Assembly (NCBI GenBank): GCA_030386875.1
Contig: JASJYW010000026.1
Span: 13,348,246 to 13,412,245, forward strand
Length of the DNA: 64,000 nt
DNA from: Morinoia aosen
Taxonomy: Eukaryota > Arthropoda > Malacostraca > Amphipoda > Talitridae
Direction of reading: 5' to 3'
Shown here: positions 48,049 to 60,622 of the stretch, piece by piece
Layout of the letters: each line of letters starts with the position of its first letter
Position numbering within the stretch: the first letter of the stretch is position 1
Notes under the pieces: generated by a model
The model's database searches: none
The model's input: only the letters and a program-made list of their open reading frames with translations
Told to the model about the DNA's origin: nothing
Made by a program: the position numbers and the translations under genes

Positions 48049-51000
48049 CCATTCCTAGGCCGAATGCGGTGAAAATCACGTCGTTTGCTGTTTCCCGTGG
48101 CGACATAGGCGGAAAGTGCATATTTAGCCGATTCCACGGTCGACAGAGCTAAAATGCGTGTTTTTGGCCATTCCTAGGCCGAATGCGGTGAAAATCACGT
48201 CGTTTGCTGTTTCACGTGGCGACGTAGGCGGAAAGTGCATATTTAGCCGATTCCACGGTCGACAGAGCTAAAATGCGTGTTTTGGGCCATTCCTAGGCCG
48301 AATGCGGTGAAAATCACGTCGTTTGCTGTTTTCCCGTAGCGACATTGGCGGAAAGTGCATATTTAGCCGATTCCACGGTCGACAGAGCTAAAATGCGTGT
48401 TTTGGGCCATTCCTAGGCCGAATGCGGTGAAAATCACGTCGTTTGCTGTTTCCCGTGGCGACATAGGCGGAAAGTGCATATTTAGCCGTTTCCACGGTCG
48501 ACAGAGCTAAAATGCGTGTTTTGGGCCATTCCTAGGCCGAATGCGGTGAAAATCACGTCGTTTGTTGTTTCCCGTGGCGACATAGGCGGAAAGTGCATAT
48601 TTAGCCGATTCCACGGTCGACAGAGCTAAAATGCGTGTTTCGGGCCATTCCTAGGCCGAATGCTGTGAAAATCACGTCGTTTGCTGTTTCCCGTGGCGAC
48701 ATAGGCGGAAAGTGCATATTTACCCGTTTCCACGGTCGGCAGAGCTAAAATGCGTGTTTTGGGCCATTCCTAGGCCGAATGCGGTGAAAATCACGTCGTT
48801 TGCTGTTTCCCGTGGCGACATAGGCGGAAAGTGCATATTTAGCCGATTCCACGGTCGACAGAGCTAAAATGCGTGTTTTGGGCCATTCCTAGGCCGAATG
48901 CGGTGAAAATTACGTCGTTTGCTGTTTCCCGTGGCGACATAGGCGGAAAATGCATATTTAGCCGATTCCACGGTCGACAGAGCTAAAATGCGTGTTTTTG
49001 GCCATTCCTAGGCCGAATGCGGTGAAAATCACGTCGTTTGCTGTTTCCCGTGGCGACATAGGCGGAAAGTGCATATTTAGCCGATTCCACGATCGACAGA
49101 GCTAAAATGCGTGTTTTTGGCCATTCCTAGGCCGAATGCGGTGAAAGTCACGTCGTTTGCTGTTTCCCGTGGCGACATAGGCGGAAGTGCATATTTAGCC
49201 GATTCCACGGTCGACAGAGCTAAAATGCGTGTTTTGGGCCATTCCTAGGCCGAATGCGGTGAAAATCACGTCGTTGGCTGTTTCCCGTGGCGACATAGGC
49301 GGAAAGTGCATATTTAGCCGATTCCACGGTCGACAGAGCTAAAATGCGTGTTTTGGGCCATTCCTAGGCCGAATGCGGTGAAAATCACGTCGTTTGCTGT
49401 TTCCCGTGGCGACATAGGCGAAAAGTGCATATTTAGCCGTTTCCACGGTCGACAGAGCTAAAATGCGTGTTTTGGGCCATTCCTAGGCCGAATGCGGTGA
49501 AAATCACGTCGTTTGCTTTTTCCCGTGGCGACATAGGCGGAAAGTGCATATTTAGCCGATTCCACGGTCGACAGAGCTAAAATGCGTGTTTTGGGGCCAT
49601 TCCTAGGTCGAATGCGGTGAAAATCACGTCGTTTGCTGTTTCCCGTGGCGACATGGGCGGAAAGTGCATATTCAGCCGATTCCACGGTCGACAGAGCTAA
49701 AATGCGTGTTTTTGGCCATTCCTAGGCCGAATGCAGTGAAATCACGTCGTTTGCTGTTTCCCGTGGCGACATAGGCGGAAAGTGCATATTTAGCCGATTC
49801 CACGGTCGACAGAGCTAAAATGCGTGTTTTGGGCCATTCCTGGGCCGAATGCGGTGAAAATCACGTCGTTTGCTGTTTCCCGTGGCGACATAGGAGGAAA
49901 GTGCATATTTAGCCGATTCCACGGTCGACAGAGCTAAAACGCGTGTTTTGAGCCATTCCTAGGCCGAATGCGGTGAAAATCACGTCGTTTGCTGTTTCCC
50001 GTGGCGACATAGGCGGAAAGTGCATATTTAGCCGATTCCACGGTCGACAGAGCTAAAATGCGTGTTTTGGGCCATTCCTGGGCCGAATGCGGTGAAAATC
50101 ACGTCGTTTGCTGTTTCCCGTGGCGACATAGGAGGAAAGTGCATATTTAGCCGATTCCACGGTCGACAGAGCTAAAACGCGTGTTTTGAGCCATTCCTAG
50201 GCCGAATGCGGTGAAAATCACGTCGTTTGCTGTTTCCCGTGGCGACATAGGCGGAAAGTGCATATTTAGCCGTTTCCACGGTCGACAGAGCTAAAATGCG
50301 TGTTTTGGGCCATTCCTAGGCCGAATGCGGTGAAAATCACGTCGTTTGCTGTTTCCCGTGGCGACATAGGCGGAAAGTGCATATTTAGCCGATTCCATGG
50401 TCGACAGAGCTGAAATGCGTGTTTTGGGCCATTCCTAGGCCGAATGCGGTGAAAATCACGTCGTTTGCTGTTTCCCGTGGCGACATAGGCGGAAAGTGCA
50501 TATTTAGCCGTTTCCACGGTCGACAGAGCTAAAATGCGTGTTTTGGGCCATTCCTAGGCCGAATGCGGTGAAAATCACGTCGTTTGCTGTTTCCCGTGGC
50601 GACATAGGCGGAAAGTGCATATTTAGCCGATTGAACGGTCGACAGAGCTAAAATTCGTGTTTTGGGCCATTCCTAGGCCGAATGCGGTGAAAATCACGTC
50701 GTTTGCTGTTTCCCGTGGCGACATAGGCGGAAAGTGCATATTTAGCCGTTTCCACGGTCGACAGAGCTAAAATGCGTGTTTTGGGCCATTCCTAGGCCGA
50801 ATGCGGTGAAAATCACGTCGTTTGCTGTTTCCCGTGGCGACATAGGCGGAAAGTGCATATTTAGCCGATTCCACGGTCGACAGAGCTAAAATGCATGTTT
50901 TGGGCCATTCCTAGGCCGAATGCGGTGCAAGTCACGTCGTTTGCTGTTTCCCGTGGCGACATAGGCGGAAAGTGCATATTTAGCCGATTGCACGGTCGAC

Positions 51001-54000
51001 AGAGCTAAAATGCGTGTTTTGGGCCATTCCTAGGCCGAATGCGGTGAAAATCACGTCGTTTGCTGTTTTCCGTGGCGACATAGGCGGAAAGTGCATATTT
51101 AGCCGATTCCACGGTCGACAGAGCTAAAATGCGTGTTTTTGGGCCATTCCTAGGCCGAATGCGGGGAAAATCACGTCGTTTGCTGTTTCCCGTGGCGACA
51201 TAGGCGGAAAGTGCATATTTAGCCGTTTCCACGGTCGACAGAGCTAAAAAGCGTGTTTTGGGCCATTCCTAGGCCGAATGCGGTGAAAATCACGTCGTTT
51301 GCTGTTGCCCACGGCGACATAGGTGGAAAGTGCATATTTAGCCGATTCCACGGTCGACAGGGCTAAAATGCGTGTTTTTAGGCCATTCCTAGGCCGAATG
51401 AGGTGAAAATCACGTCGTTTGCTGTTTCCCGTGGCGACATAGGCGGAAAGAGCATATTTAGCCGATTCCATGGTCGACAGAGCTAAAATGCGTGTTTTGG
51501 GCCATTCCTAGGCCGAATGCGGTGAAAATCACGTCGTTTGCTGTTTCCCGCGGCGACATAGGCGGAAAGTGCATATTTAGCCGTTTCCACGGTCGACAGA
51601 GCTAAAATGCGTGTTTTGGGCCATTCCTAGGCCGAATGCGGTGAAAATCTCGTCGTTTGCTGTTACCCGTGGCGACATAGGCGGAAAGTGCATATTTAGC
51701 CGATTCCACGGTCGACGGGGCTAAAATGCGTGTTTTTGGCCATTCTTAGGCCGAATGCGGTGAAAATCACGTCGTTTGCTGTTTCCCGTGGCGACATAGG
51801 CGGAAAGTGCATATTTAGCCGGTTCCACGGTCGACAGGGCAAAATGCGTGTTTTGGGCCATTCCTAGGCCGAATGCGGTGAAAATCACGTCGTTTGCTTT
51901 TTCCCGTGGCGACATAGGCGGAAAGTGCATATTTAGCCGATTCCACGGTCGACAGAGCTAAAATGCGTGTTTTGGGGCCATTCCTAGGTCGAATGCGGTG
52001 AAAAATCACGTCGTTTGCTGTTTCCCGTGGCGACATGGGCGGAAAGTGCATATTCAGCCGATTCCACGGTCGACAGAGCTAAAATGCGTGTTTTTGGCCA
52101 TTCCTAGGCCGAATGCAGTGAAATCACGTCGTTTGCTGTTTCCCGTGGCGACATAGGCGGAAAGTGCATATTTAGCCGATTCCACGGTCGACAGAGCTAA
52201 AATGCGTGTTTTGGGCCATTCCTGGGCCGAATGCGGTGAAAATCACGTCGTTTGCTGTTTCCCGTGGCGACATAGGAGGAAAGTGCATATTTAGCCGATT
52301 CCACGGTCGACAGAGCTAAAACGCGTGTTTTGAGCCATTCCTAGGCCGAATGCGGTGAAAATCACGTCGTTTGCTGTTTCCCGTGGCGACATAGGCGGAA
52401 AGTGCATATTTAGCCGATTCCACGGTCGACAGAGCTAAAATGCGTGTTTTGGGCCATTCCTGGGCCGAATGCGGTGAAAATCACGTCGTTTGCTGTTTCC
52501 CGTGGCGACATAGGAGGAAAGTGCATATTTAGCGATTCCACGGTCGACAGAGCTAAAACGCGTGTTTTGAGCCATTCCTAGGCCGAATGCGGTGAAAATC
52601 ACGTCGTTTGCTGTTTCCCGTGGCGACATAGGCGGAAAGTGCATATTTAGCCGTTTCCACGGTCGACAGAGCTAAAATGCGTGTTTTGGGCCATTCCTAG
52701 GCCGAATGCGGTGAAAATCACGTCGTTTGCTGTTTCCCGTGGCGACATAGGCGGAAAGTGCATATTTAGCCGATTCCATGGTCGACAGAGCTGAAATGCG
52801 TGTTTTGGGCCATTCCTAGGCCGAATGCGGTGAAAATCACGTCGTTTGCTGTTTCCCGTGGCGACATAGGCGGAAAGTGCATATTTAGCCGTTTCCACGG
52901 TCGACAGAGCTAAAATGCGTGTTTTGGGCCATTCCTAGGCCGAATGCGGTGAAAATCACGTCGTTTGCTGTTTCCCGTGGCGACATAGGCGGAAAGTGCA
53001 TATTTAGCCGATTGAACGGTCGACAGAGCTAAAATTCGTGTTTTGGGCCATTCCTAGGCCGAATGCGGTGAAAATCACGTCGTTTGCTGTTTCCCGTGGC
53101 GACATAGGCGGAAAGTGCATATTTAGCCGTTTCCACGGTCGACAGAGCTAAAATGCGTGTTTTGGGCCATTCCTAGGCCGAATGCGGTGAAAATCACGTC
53201 GTTTGCTGTTTCCCGTGGCGACATAGGCGGAAAGTGCATATTTAGCCGATTCCACGGTCGACAGAGCTAAAATGCATGTTTTGGGCCATTCCTAGGCCGA
53301 ATGCGGTGCAAGTCACGTCGTTTGCTGTTTCCCGTGGCGACATAGGCGGAAAGTGCATATTTAGCCGATTGCACGGTCGACAGAGCTAAAATGCGTGTTT
53401 TGGGCCATTCCTAGGCCGAATGCGGTGAAAATCACGTCGTTTGCTGTTTTCCGTGGCGACATAGGCGGAAAGTGCATATTTAGCCGATTCCACGGTCGAC
53501 AGAGCTAAAATGCGTGTTTTTGGGCCATTCCTAGGCCGAATGCGGGGAAAATCACGTCGTTTGCTGTTTCCCGTGGCGACATAGGCGGAAAGTGCATATT
53601 TAGCCGTTTCCACGGTCGACAGAGCTAAAAAGCGTGTTTTGGGCCATTCCTAGGCCGAATGCGGTGAAAATCACGTCGTTTGCTGTTGCCCGCGGCGACA
53701 TAGGTGGAAAGTGCATATTTAGCCGATTCCACGGTCGACAGGGCTAAAATGCGTGTTTTTGGCCATTCCTAGGCCGAATGAGGTGAAAATCACGTCGTTT
53801 GCTGTTTCCCGTGGCGACATAGGCGGAAAGAGCATATTTAGCCGATTCCATGGTCGACAGAGCTAAAATGCGTGTTTTGGGCCATTCCTAGGCCGAATGC
53901 GGTGAAAATCACGTCGTTTGCTGTTTCCCGCGGCGACATAGGCGGAAGTGCATATTTAGCCGTTTCCACGGTCGACAGAGCTAAAATGCGTGTTTTGGGC

Positions 54001-57000
54001 CATTCCTAGGCCGAATGCGGTGAAAATCTCGTCGTTTGCTGTTACCCGTGGCGACATAGGCGGAAAGTGCATATTTAGCCGATTCCACGGTCGACGGGGC
54101 TAAAATGCGTGTTTTTGGCCATTCTTAGGCCGAATGCGGTGAAAATCACGTCGTTTGCTGTTTCCCGTGGCGACATAGGCGGAAAGTGCATATTTAGCCG
54201 ATTCCACGGTCGACAGAGCTAAAATGCGTGTTTTGGGCCATTCCTAGGCCGAATGCGGTGAAATCACGTCGTTTGCTGTTTCCCGTGGCGACATAGGCGG
54301 AAAGTGCATATTTAGCCGGTTCCACGGTCGACAGGGCAAAATGCGTGTTTTGGGCCATTCCTAGGCCGAATGCGGTGAAAATCACGTCGTTTGCTGTTTC
54401 CCGTGGCGACATAGGCGGAAAGTGCATATTTAGCCGTTTCCACGGTCGACAGAGCTAAAATGCGTGTTTTGGGCCATTCCTAGGCCGAATGCGGTGAAAA
54501 TCACGTCGTTTGCTGTTTCCCGTGGCGACATAGGCGGAAGGTGCATATTTAGCCGATTTCACGGTCGACAGAGCTAAAATGCGTGTTTTGGGCCATTCCT
54601 AGGCCGAATGCGGTGAAAATCACGTCGTTTGCTGTTTCCCGTGGCGACAAAGGCGGAAAGTGCATATTTAGCCGTTTCCACGGTCGACAGAGCTAAAATG
54701 CGTGTTTTGGGCCATTCCTAGGCCGAATGCGGTGAAAATCACGTCGTTTGCTGTTTCCCGTGGCGACATAGGCGGAAAGTGCATATTTAGCCGATTCCAC
54801 GGTCGACAGGGCTAAAATGCGTGTTTTGGGCCATTCCTAGGCCGAATGCGGTAAAAATCACGTCGTTTGCTGTTTCCCGGGGTGACATAGGCGGAAAGTG
54901 CATATTTAGCCGATTCCACGGTCGACAGGGCTAAAATGCGTGTTTTGGGCCATTCCTAGGCCGAATGCGGTGAAAATCACGTCGTTTGCTGTTTCCCGTG
55001 GCGACATAGGCGGAAAGTGCATATTTAGCCGATTCCACGGTCGACAGAGCTAAAATGCGTGTTTTTGGCCATTCCTAGGCCGAATGCGGTGAAAATCACG
55101 TCGTTTGCTGTTTCCCGTGGCGACATAGGCGGAAAGTGCATATTTAGCCGATTCCATGGTCGACAGAGCTGAAATGCGTGTTTTGGGCCATTCCTAGGCC
55201 GAATGCGGTGAAAATCACGTCGTTTGCTGTTTCCCGTGGCGACATAGGCGGAAAGTGCATATTTAGCCGTTTCCACGGTCGACAGAGCTAAAATGCGTGT
55301 TTTGGGCCATTCCTAGGCCGAATGCGGTGAAAATCACGTCGTTTGCTGTTTCCCGTGGCGACATAGGCGGAAAGTGCATATTTAGCCGATTGAACGGTCG
55401 ACAGAGCTAAAATTCGTGTTTTGGGCCATTCCTAGGCCGAATGCGGTGAAAATCACGTCGTTTGCTGTTTCCCGTGGCGACAATGGCGGAAAGTGCATAT
55501 TTAGCCGTTTCCACGGTCGACAGAGCTAAAATGCGTGTTTTGGGCCATTCCTAGGCCGAATGCGGTGAAAATCACGTCGTTTGCTGTTTCCCGTGGCGAC
55601 ATAGGCGGAAAGTGCATATTTAGCCGATTCCACGGTCGACAGAGCTAAAATGCGTGTTTTGGGCCATTCCTAGGCCGAATGCGGTGCAAGTCACGTCGTT
55701 TGCTGTTTCCCGTGGCGACATAGGCGGAAAGTGCATATTTAGCCGATTGCACGGTCGACAGAGCTAAAATGCGTGTTTTGGGCCATTCCTAGGCCGAATG
55801 CGGTGAAAATCACGTCATTTGCTGTTTTCCGTGGCGACATAGGCGGAAAGTGCATATTTAGCCGATTCCACGGTCGACAGAGCTAAAATGCGTGTTTTTG
55901 GGCCATTCCTAGGCCGAATGCGGGGAAAATCACGTCGTTTGCTGTTTCCCGTGGCGACATAGGCGGAAAGTGCATATTTAGCCGTTTCCACGGTCGACAG
56001 AGCTAAAAAGCGTGTTTTGGGCCATTCCTAGGCCGAATGCGGTGAAAATCACGTCGTTTGCTGTTGCCCGCGGCGACATAGGTGGAAAGTGCATATTTAG
56101 CCGATTCCACGGTCGACAGGGCTAAAATGCGTGTTTTTGGCCATTCCTAGGCCGAATGAGGTGAAAATCACGTCGTTTGCTGTTTCCCGTGGCGACATAG
56201 GCGGAAAGAGCATATTTAGCCGATTCCATGGTCGACAGAGCTAAAATGCGTGTTTTGGGCCATTCCTAGGCCGAATGCGGTGAAAATCACGTCGTTTGCT
56301 GTTTCCCGCGGCGACATAGGCGGAAAGTGCATATTTAGCCGTTTCCACGGTCGACAGAGCTAAAATGCGTGTTTTGGGCCATTCCTAGGCCGAATGCGGT
56401 GAAAATCTCGTCGTTTGCTGTTACCCGTGGCGACATAGGCGGAAAGTGCATATTTAGCCGATTCCACGGTCGACGGGGCTAAAATGCGTGTTTTTGGCCA
56501 TTCTTAGGCCGAATGCGGTGAAAATCACGTCGTTTGCTGTTTCCCGTGGCGACATAGGCGGAAAGTGCATATTTAGCCGATTCCACGGTCGACAGAGCTA
56601 AAATGCGTGTTTTGGGCCATTCCTAGGCCGAATGCGGTGAAATCACGTCGTTTGCTGTTTCCCGTGGCGACATAGGCGGAAAGTGCATATTTAGCCGGTT
56701 CCACGGTCGACAGGGCAAAATGCGTGTTTTGGGCCATTCCTAGGCCGAATGCGGTGAAAATCACGTCGTTTGCTGTTTCCCGTGGCGACATAGGCGGAAA
56801 GTGCATATTTAGCCGTTTCCACGGTCGACAGAGCTAAAATGCGTGTTTTGGGCCATTCCTAGGCCGAATGCGGTGAAAATCACGTCGTTTGCTGTTTCCC
56901 GTGGCGACATAGGCGGAAGGTGCATATTTAGCCGATTTCACGGTCGACAGAGCTAAAATGCGTGTTTTGGGCCATTCCTAGGCCGAATGCGGTGAAAATC

Positions 57001-58669
57001 ACGTCGTTTGCTGTTTCCCGTGGCGACAAAGGCGGAAAGTGCATATTTAGCCGTTTCCACGGTCGACAGAGCTAAAATGCGTGTTTTGGGCCATTCCTAG
57101 GCCGAATGCGGTGAAAATCACGTCGTTTGCTGTTTCCCGTGGCGACATAGGCGGAAAGTGCATATTTAGCCGATTCCACGGTCGACAGGGCTAAAATGCG
57201 TGTTTTGGGCCATTCCTAGGCCGAATGCGGTAAAAATCACGTCGTTTGCTGTTTCCCGGGGTGACATAGGCGGAAAGTGCATATTTAGCCGATTCCACGG
57301 TCGACAGGGCTAAAATGCGTGTTTTGGGCCATTCCTAGGCCGAATGCGGTGAAAATCACGTCGTTTGCTGTTTCCCGTGGCGACATAGGCGGAAAGTGCA
57401 TATTTAGCCGATTCCACGGTCGACAGAGCTAAAATGCGTGTTTTGGGCTATTCCTAGGCCGAATGCGGTGAAAATCACGTCGTTTGCTGTTTCCCGTGGC
57501 GACATAGGCAGAAAGTGCATATTTAGCCGATTCCACGGTCGACAGAGCTAAAATGCGTGTTTTGGGCCATTCCTAGGCCGAATGCGGTGAAAATCACGTC
57601 GTTTGCTGTTTCCCGTGGCGACATAGGCGGAAAGTGCATATTTAGCCAGTTCCACGGTCGACAGGGCAAAATGCGTGTTATGGGCCATTCCTAGGCCGAA
57701 TGCGGTGAAAATCACGTCGTTTGCTGTTTCCCGTGGCGACATAGGCGGAAAGTGCATATTTAGCCGTTTCCACGGTCGACAGGGCTAAAATGCGTGTTTT
57801 GGGCCATTCCTAGGCCGAATGCGGTGAAAACCACGTCGTTTGCTGTTTCCCGTGGCGACATAGGCGGAAAGTGCATATTTAGCCGATTCCACGGTCGACA
57901 GGGCTAAAATGCGTGTTTTTGGCCATTCCTAGGTCGAATGCGGTGAAAATCACGCCGTTTGCTGTTTCCCGTGGCGACACAGGCGGAAAGTGCATATTTA
58001 GCCGTTTCCACGGTCGACAGAGCTAAAATGCGTGTTTCGGGCCATTCCTAGGCCGAATGCGGTGAAAATCACGTCGTTTGCTGTTTCCCGTGGCGACATT
58101 GGCGGAAAGTGCATATTTAGCCGATTCCACGGTCGACAGAGCTAAAATGCGTGTTTTGGGCCATTCCTAGGCCGAATGCGGTGAAAATCACGTCGTTAGC
58201 TGTTTCCCGTGGCGACATAGGCGGAAAGTGCATATTTAGCCGTTTCCACGGTCGACAGAGCTAAAATACGTGTTTTGGGCCATTCCTAGGCCGAATGCGG
58301 TGAAAATCACGTCGTTTGCTGTTTCCCGTGACGACATAGGCGGAAAGTGCATATTTAGCCGATTCCACGGTCGACAGGGCTAAAATGCGTGTTTTGGGCC
58401 ATTCCTAGGCCGAATGCGGTGAAAATCACGTCGTTTGCTGTTTCCCGTGGCGTCATAGGCGGAAAGTGCATATTTAGCCGTTTCCACGGTCGGCAGAGCT
58501 AAAATGCGTGTTTTGGGCCATTCCTAGGCCGAATGCGGTGAAAATCACGTCGTTTGCTGTTTCCCGTGGCGACAAAGGCGGAAAGTGCATATTTAGCCGA
58601 TTCCACGGTCGACAGAGCTAAAATGCGTGTTTTGGGCCATTCCTAGGCCGAATGCGGTGAAAATTACGT
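48049..58669. repeat. 119-bp satellite, array C right part
   Basis: About 89 monomers. A variant gccgtttcc in place of gccgattcc marks many units from about 48.49 kb on, often in every second monomer. The array ends at 58669 in aaattacgt, where the 3' LTR of copy 3 begins. No gene is seen. The higher-order repeat inside is listed separately. Confidence 0.97.
49460..57450. repeat. higher-order repeat of about 20 monomers (2.38 kb)
   Basis: Over three tandem copies of a 20-monomer unit. Private marks recur at constant spacing: gattgaac at 50629, 53010 and 55388; gattgcac at 50986, 53367 and 55745 (2381 then 2378 bp); gtttgctttt at 49511 and 51892 (2381). Near 54.2-54.4 kb the copies are offset by about one extra monomer. 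The block at about 54.4-55.0 recurs at 56.8-57.4 but has no counterpart in the first copy, so the series has been rearranged. Confidence 0.93.
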
Positions 58670-58719
58670 TATGCGACCTACGCGGGTCGAGGTAAACTCA
58701 GAGTGAAGGCTTGGAGGAT

Positions 58720-58725
58720 TTTATT
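58720..58725 (-). terminator. polyadenylation signal in LTR of copy 3
   Basis: AATAAA on the minus strand, in the conserved LTR position. Confidence 0.6.
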
Positions 58726-58786
58726 ATAAGATGTTGGTTGCAGGGTGGGCAGAAGACAAATGAGTACCTAAGCCTCGACAAAACGA

Positions 58787-58794
58787 CTTATATA
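58787..58794 (-). promoter_or_regulatory. TATA box in LTR of copy 3
   Basis: TATATAAG on the minus strand, at the same LTR position as the TATA boxes of copies 1 and 2 although the surrounding sequence has diverged. Confidence 0.6.
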
Positions 58795-58838
58795 TGTGCG
58801 GGTACGGACTCCAGGTACAAACGTGCCCGTACATAGCA

Positions 58839-58847
58839 CCTCCTTCT
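58839..58847 (-). promoter_or_regulatory. polypurine tract of copy 3
   Basis: agaaggagg on the minus strand, followed by tgcta and then the LTR, as in copy 2. Confidence 0.65.
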
Positions 58848-60332
58848 ATTGCGAGAGAGAGTACTATACTCCAGCTAATTGAAACTAATTGGAAACCACT
58901 AATTGGAACCCACAAAAATTACCAAGTTCGCTCAGACTAACAAATTGATAATTCATTCATTGAGAAAAAACAACAAAATTAAATGAAGAGTTTTATAAGA
59001 AAAGTACGCTATTAAGGCATCACCAACGAATTTTTCTCAATACGTTTTTCGAAATCAAATTACGTTAACTGCTACAACATTCATAATACCAAAAACTAAT
59101 CAAATGTTATAAACTCACCAACCAAGCCCTAATATAGTTTTACGCAAAAGAATAAAGCAAAACAAAGGTAGCTTCTAGCGAACAATATACGCGTCCTTGT
59201 TTTTTTAAAAAATAAAAAGAACTCGGTTAACACTCATAACGTGAAACTAAAACTGGTTACGTTATCAAAAATGATTATAGGTAAACGCAACTAACATCGA
59301 TTAATAGAATGCAAAAACTAAAGCTAGAACGCATGCCAAAAGAAAAACGCTATTTACCTACCGATTTACCCCCGCCGCATCAGCTAGGTTATCAACATGG
59401 TTATAAAAAAAACACCAAAACAACAATACGGTTAAGTAAATTTTTAGAAAAAAAAAAAAAAATTTACGCATCGGAAAAAATCATTAACACAACCACAGCA
59501 TTCGAAATTTATGTTTAACCCCTTTTTCCGTTAAAGTTTACATTTTCCGCAAACAACCACAACAGACGATTAAAAGTTTATTTTAATACATTCTCAGAAA
59601 AAAATTTCCCTTTTACCGCATGGGAGAATATTAAAAAAAAACCTAATAATTAAAAAGCATAAAAGCAAAGCAAGGAAAACACGCAAAGAAGCAAAGCAAC
59701 TGACTTACCGTGCTTAAAATAATTTCAGCACGTCGACAGCCATGTAGAACGATGTAAAGGAATCAAATATTGAAACGCCATTTCATATTGATAGAAATAA
59801 TCCACCGAATATATAAAAAAAAAATATCATTTGCACGATCACAAATACCTTAGTGTTTTCGCACCTATTAGAACAATTGAAACATTAAACAAAAATAAAT
59901 CGCAATAACACCTTGTAAAAAAAATTTTCGTAAGAAATCGGAAACACCACCAAAAGAAAAAATAATGCAACCCAAAATCAACATTATTAAATTAGAAATG
60001 TCAAACTCCTAAAGTCATAATTAATACGAAATTACTAATTTAATTCTTGAGAATTATCGCGTCAATATTAAAAAAACTTAAATTAAAAGCATGGATTAAA
60101 TAGAACACTGCGCGCATTTTATCGCGTGTTTCATGCGATTTGCATTTTCATTTAACCACGCGCCAATATTTCACCATTGTGGTAATTTCAACTACCTTAA
60201 TGTTAATCATTTTTCCATTAATCAATTTTAATCAATTTCCTCACTTCCCTAAATTTTGGTTATTTTCCAAACATTTTCCAGTGTCCAAAAATGCCTAAAT
60301 TTCTCGCCGCGCACTTCCATGGCTAAAGTTTT

Positions 60333-60569
60333 TTATTCTTGATCTCGAAGACTATATAAAATCGTCGTTCGACTACGTAGATGGTATAGGACCGTTGCTA
60401 GTCCTATGGTGCCTAGCAGCATCATGACTAGCAGCATCATTGTGATCGCCAGGTGCTTAGACGCCTGGTCGGTAGCCACTGCTGTGCAGATGATAATAAA
60501 GTCATCATGGGTAGAAGAAGAAATCGTCGACACCCACGCGACCCCATCGAAGTCATTCGCCTCGCCCAT
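60333..60569 (-). pseudogene. small post-integrase frame of copy 3, likely single-pass membrane protein
   Basis: Open frame of 78 codons from the ATG at 60567-60569 (MGEANDFDGVAWVSTISS). Residues 40-62 form a strong hydrophobic helix (LAITMMLLVMMLLGTIGLAT...) followed by basic HLRSR, which fits one membrane pass with a cytoplasmic tail. Within the helix MMLLV/MMLLG reflects a 15-bp in-frame duplication. No signal peptide is clear. It starts about 25 bases after a candidate 3' splice site. Position and layout match the frame at 33515-33715. The role is unknown: a reduced env-like or accessory product is possible, and chance openness cannot be excluded. Confidence 0.45.
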
Positions 60570-60593
60570 CGATGGTACGTCCCGAACATTCCT

Positions 60594-60622
60594 CTGAAAG
60601 GAACAGATACAGAAACTATTAG
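60594..60622 (-). promoter_or_regulatory. candidate 3' splice site of copy 3
   Basis: On the minus strand a branch-like ctaat (60618-60622) is followed by a pyrimidine-rich tract and cag ending at 60594. It matches the site in copy 2 almost base for base, including tttctgtatct and cctttcag. Confidence 0.5.

Larger units (their letters stand above)
58670..58833 (-). repeat. 3' LTR of copy 3 (about 164 bp)
   Basis: On the minus strand it begins tgtacgggcacg and ends cgcgtaggtcgcata. Both ends and several internal blocks match the LTRs of copies 1 and 2 (tgtcgaggctta, cttcactctgagttt), but much of the rest differs. Its first bases TG, unlike TA in the others, are nearer the usual LTR end. Confidence 0.88.

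Noticed and set aside
35563-58669. Possible CRISPR-like array because of regular repeats.
   Set aside because: There are no unique spacers; the whole 119-bp unit repeats head to tail. This is a satellite.
59309-59518. Lys-rich open stretch of 69 codons on the plus strand within the 3' region of copy 3.
   Set aside because: It lies antisense to the element in AT-rich DNA, is low in complexity, and has no visible counterpart in copy 2. Likely chance.
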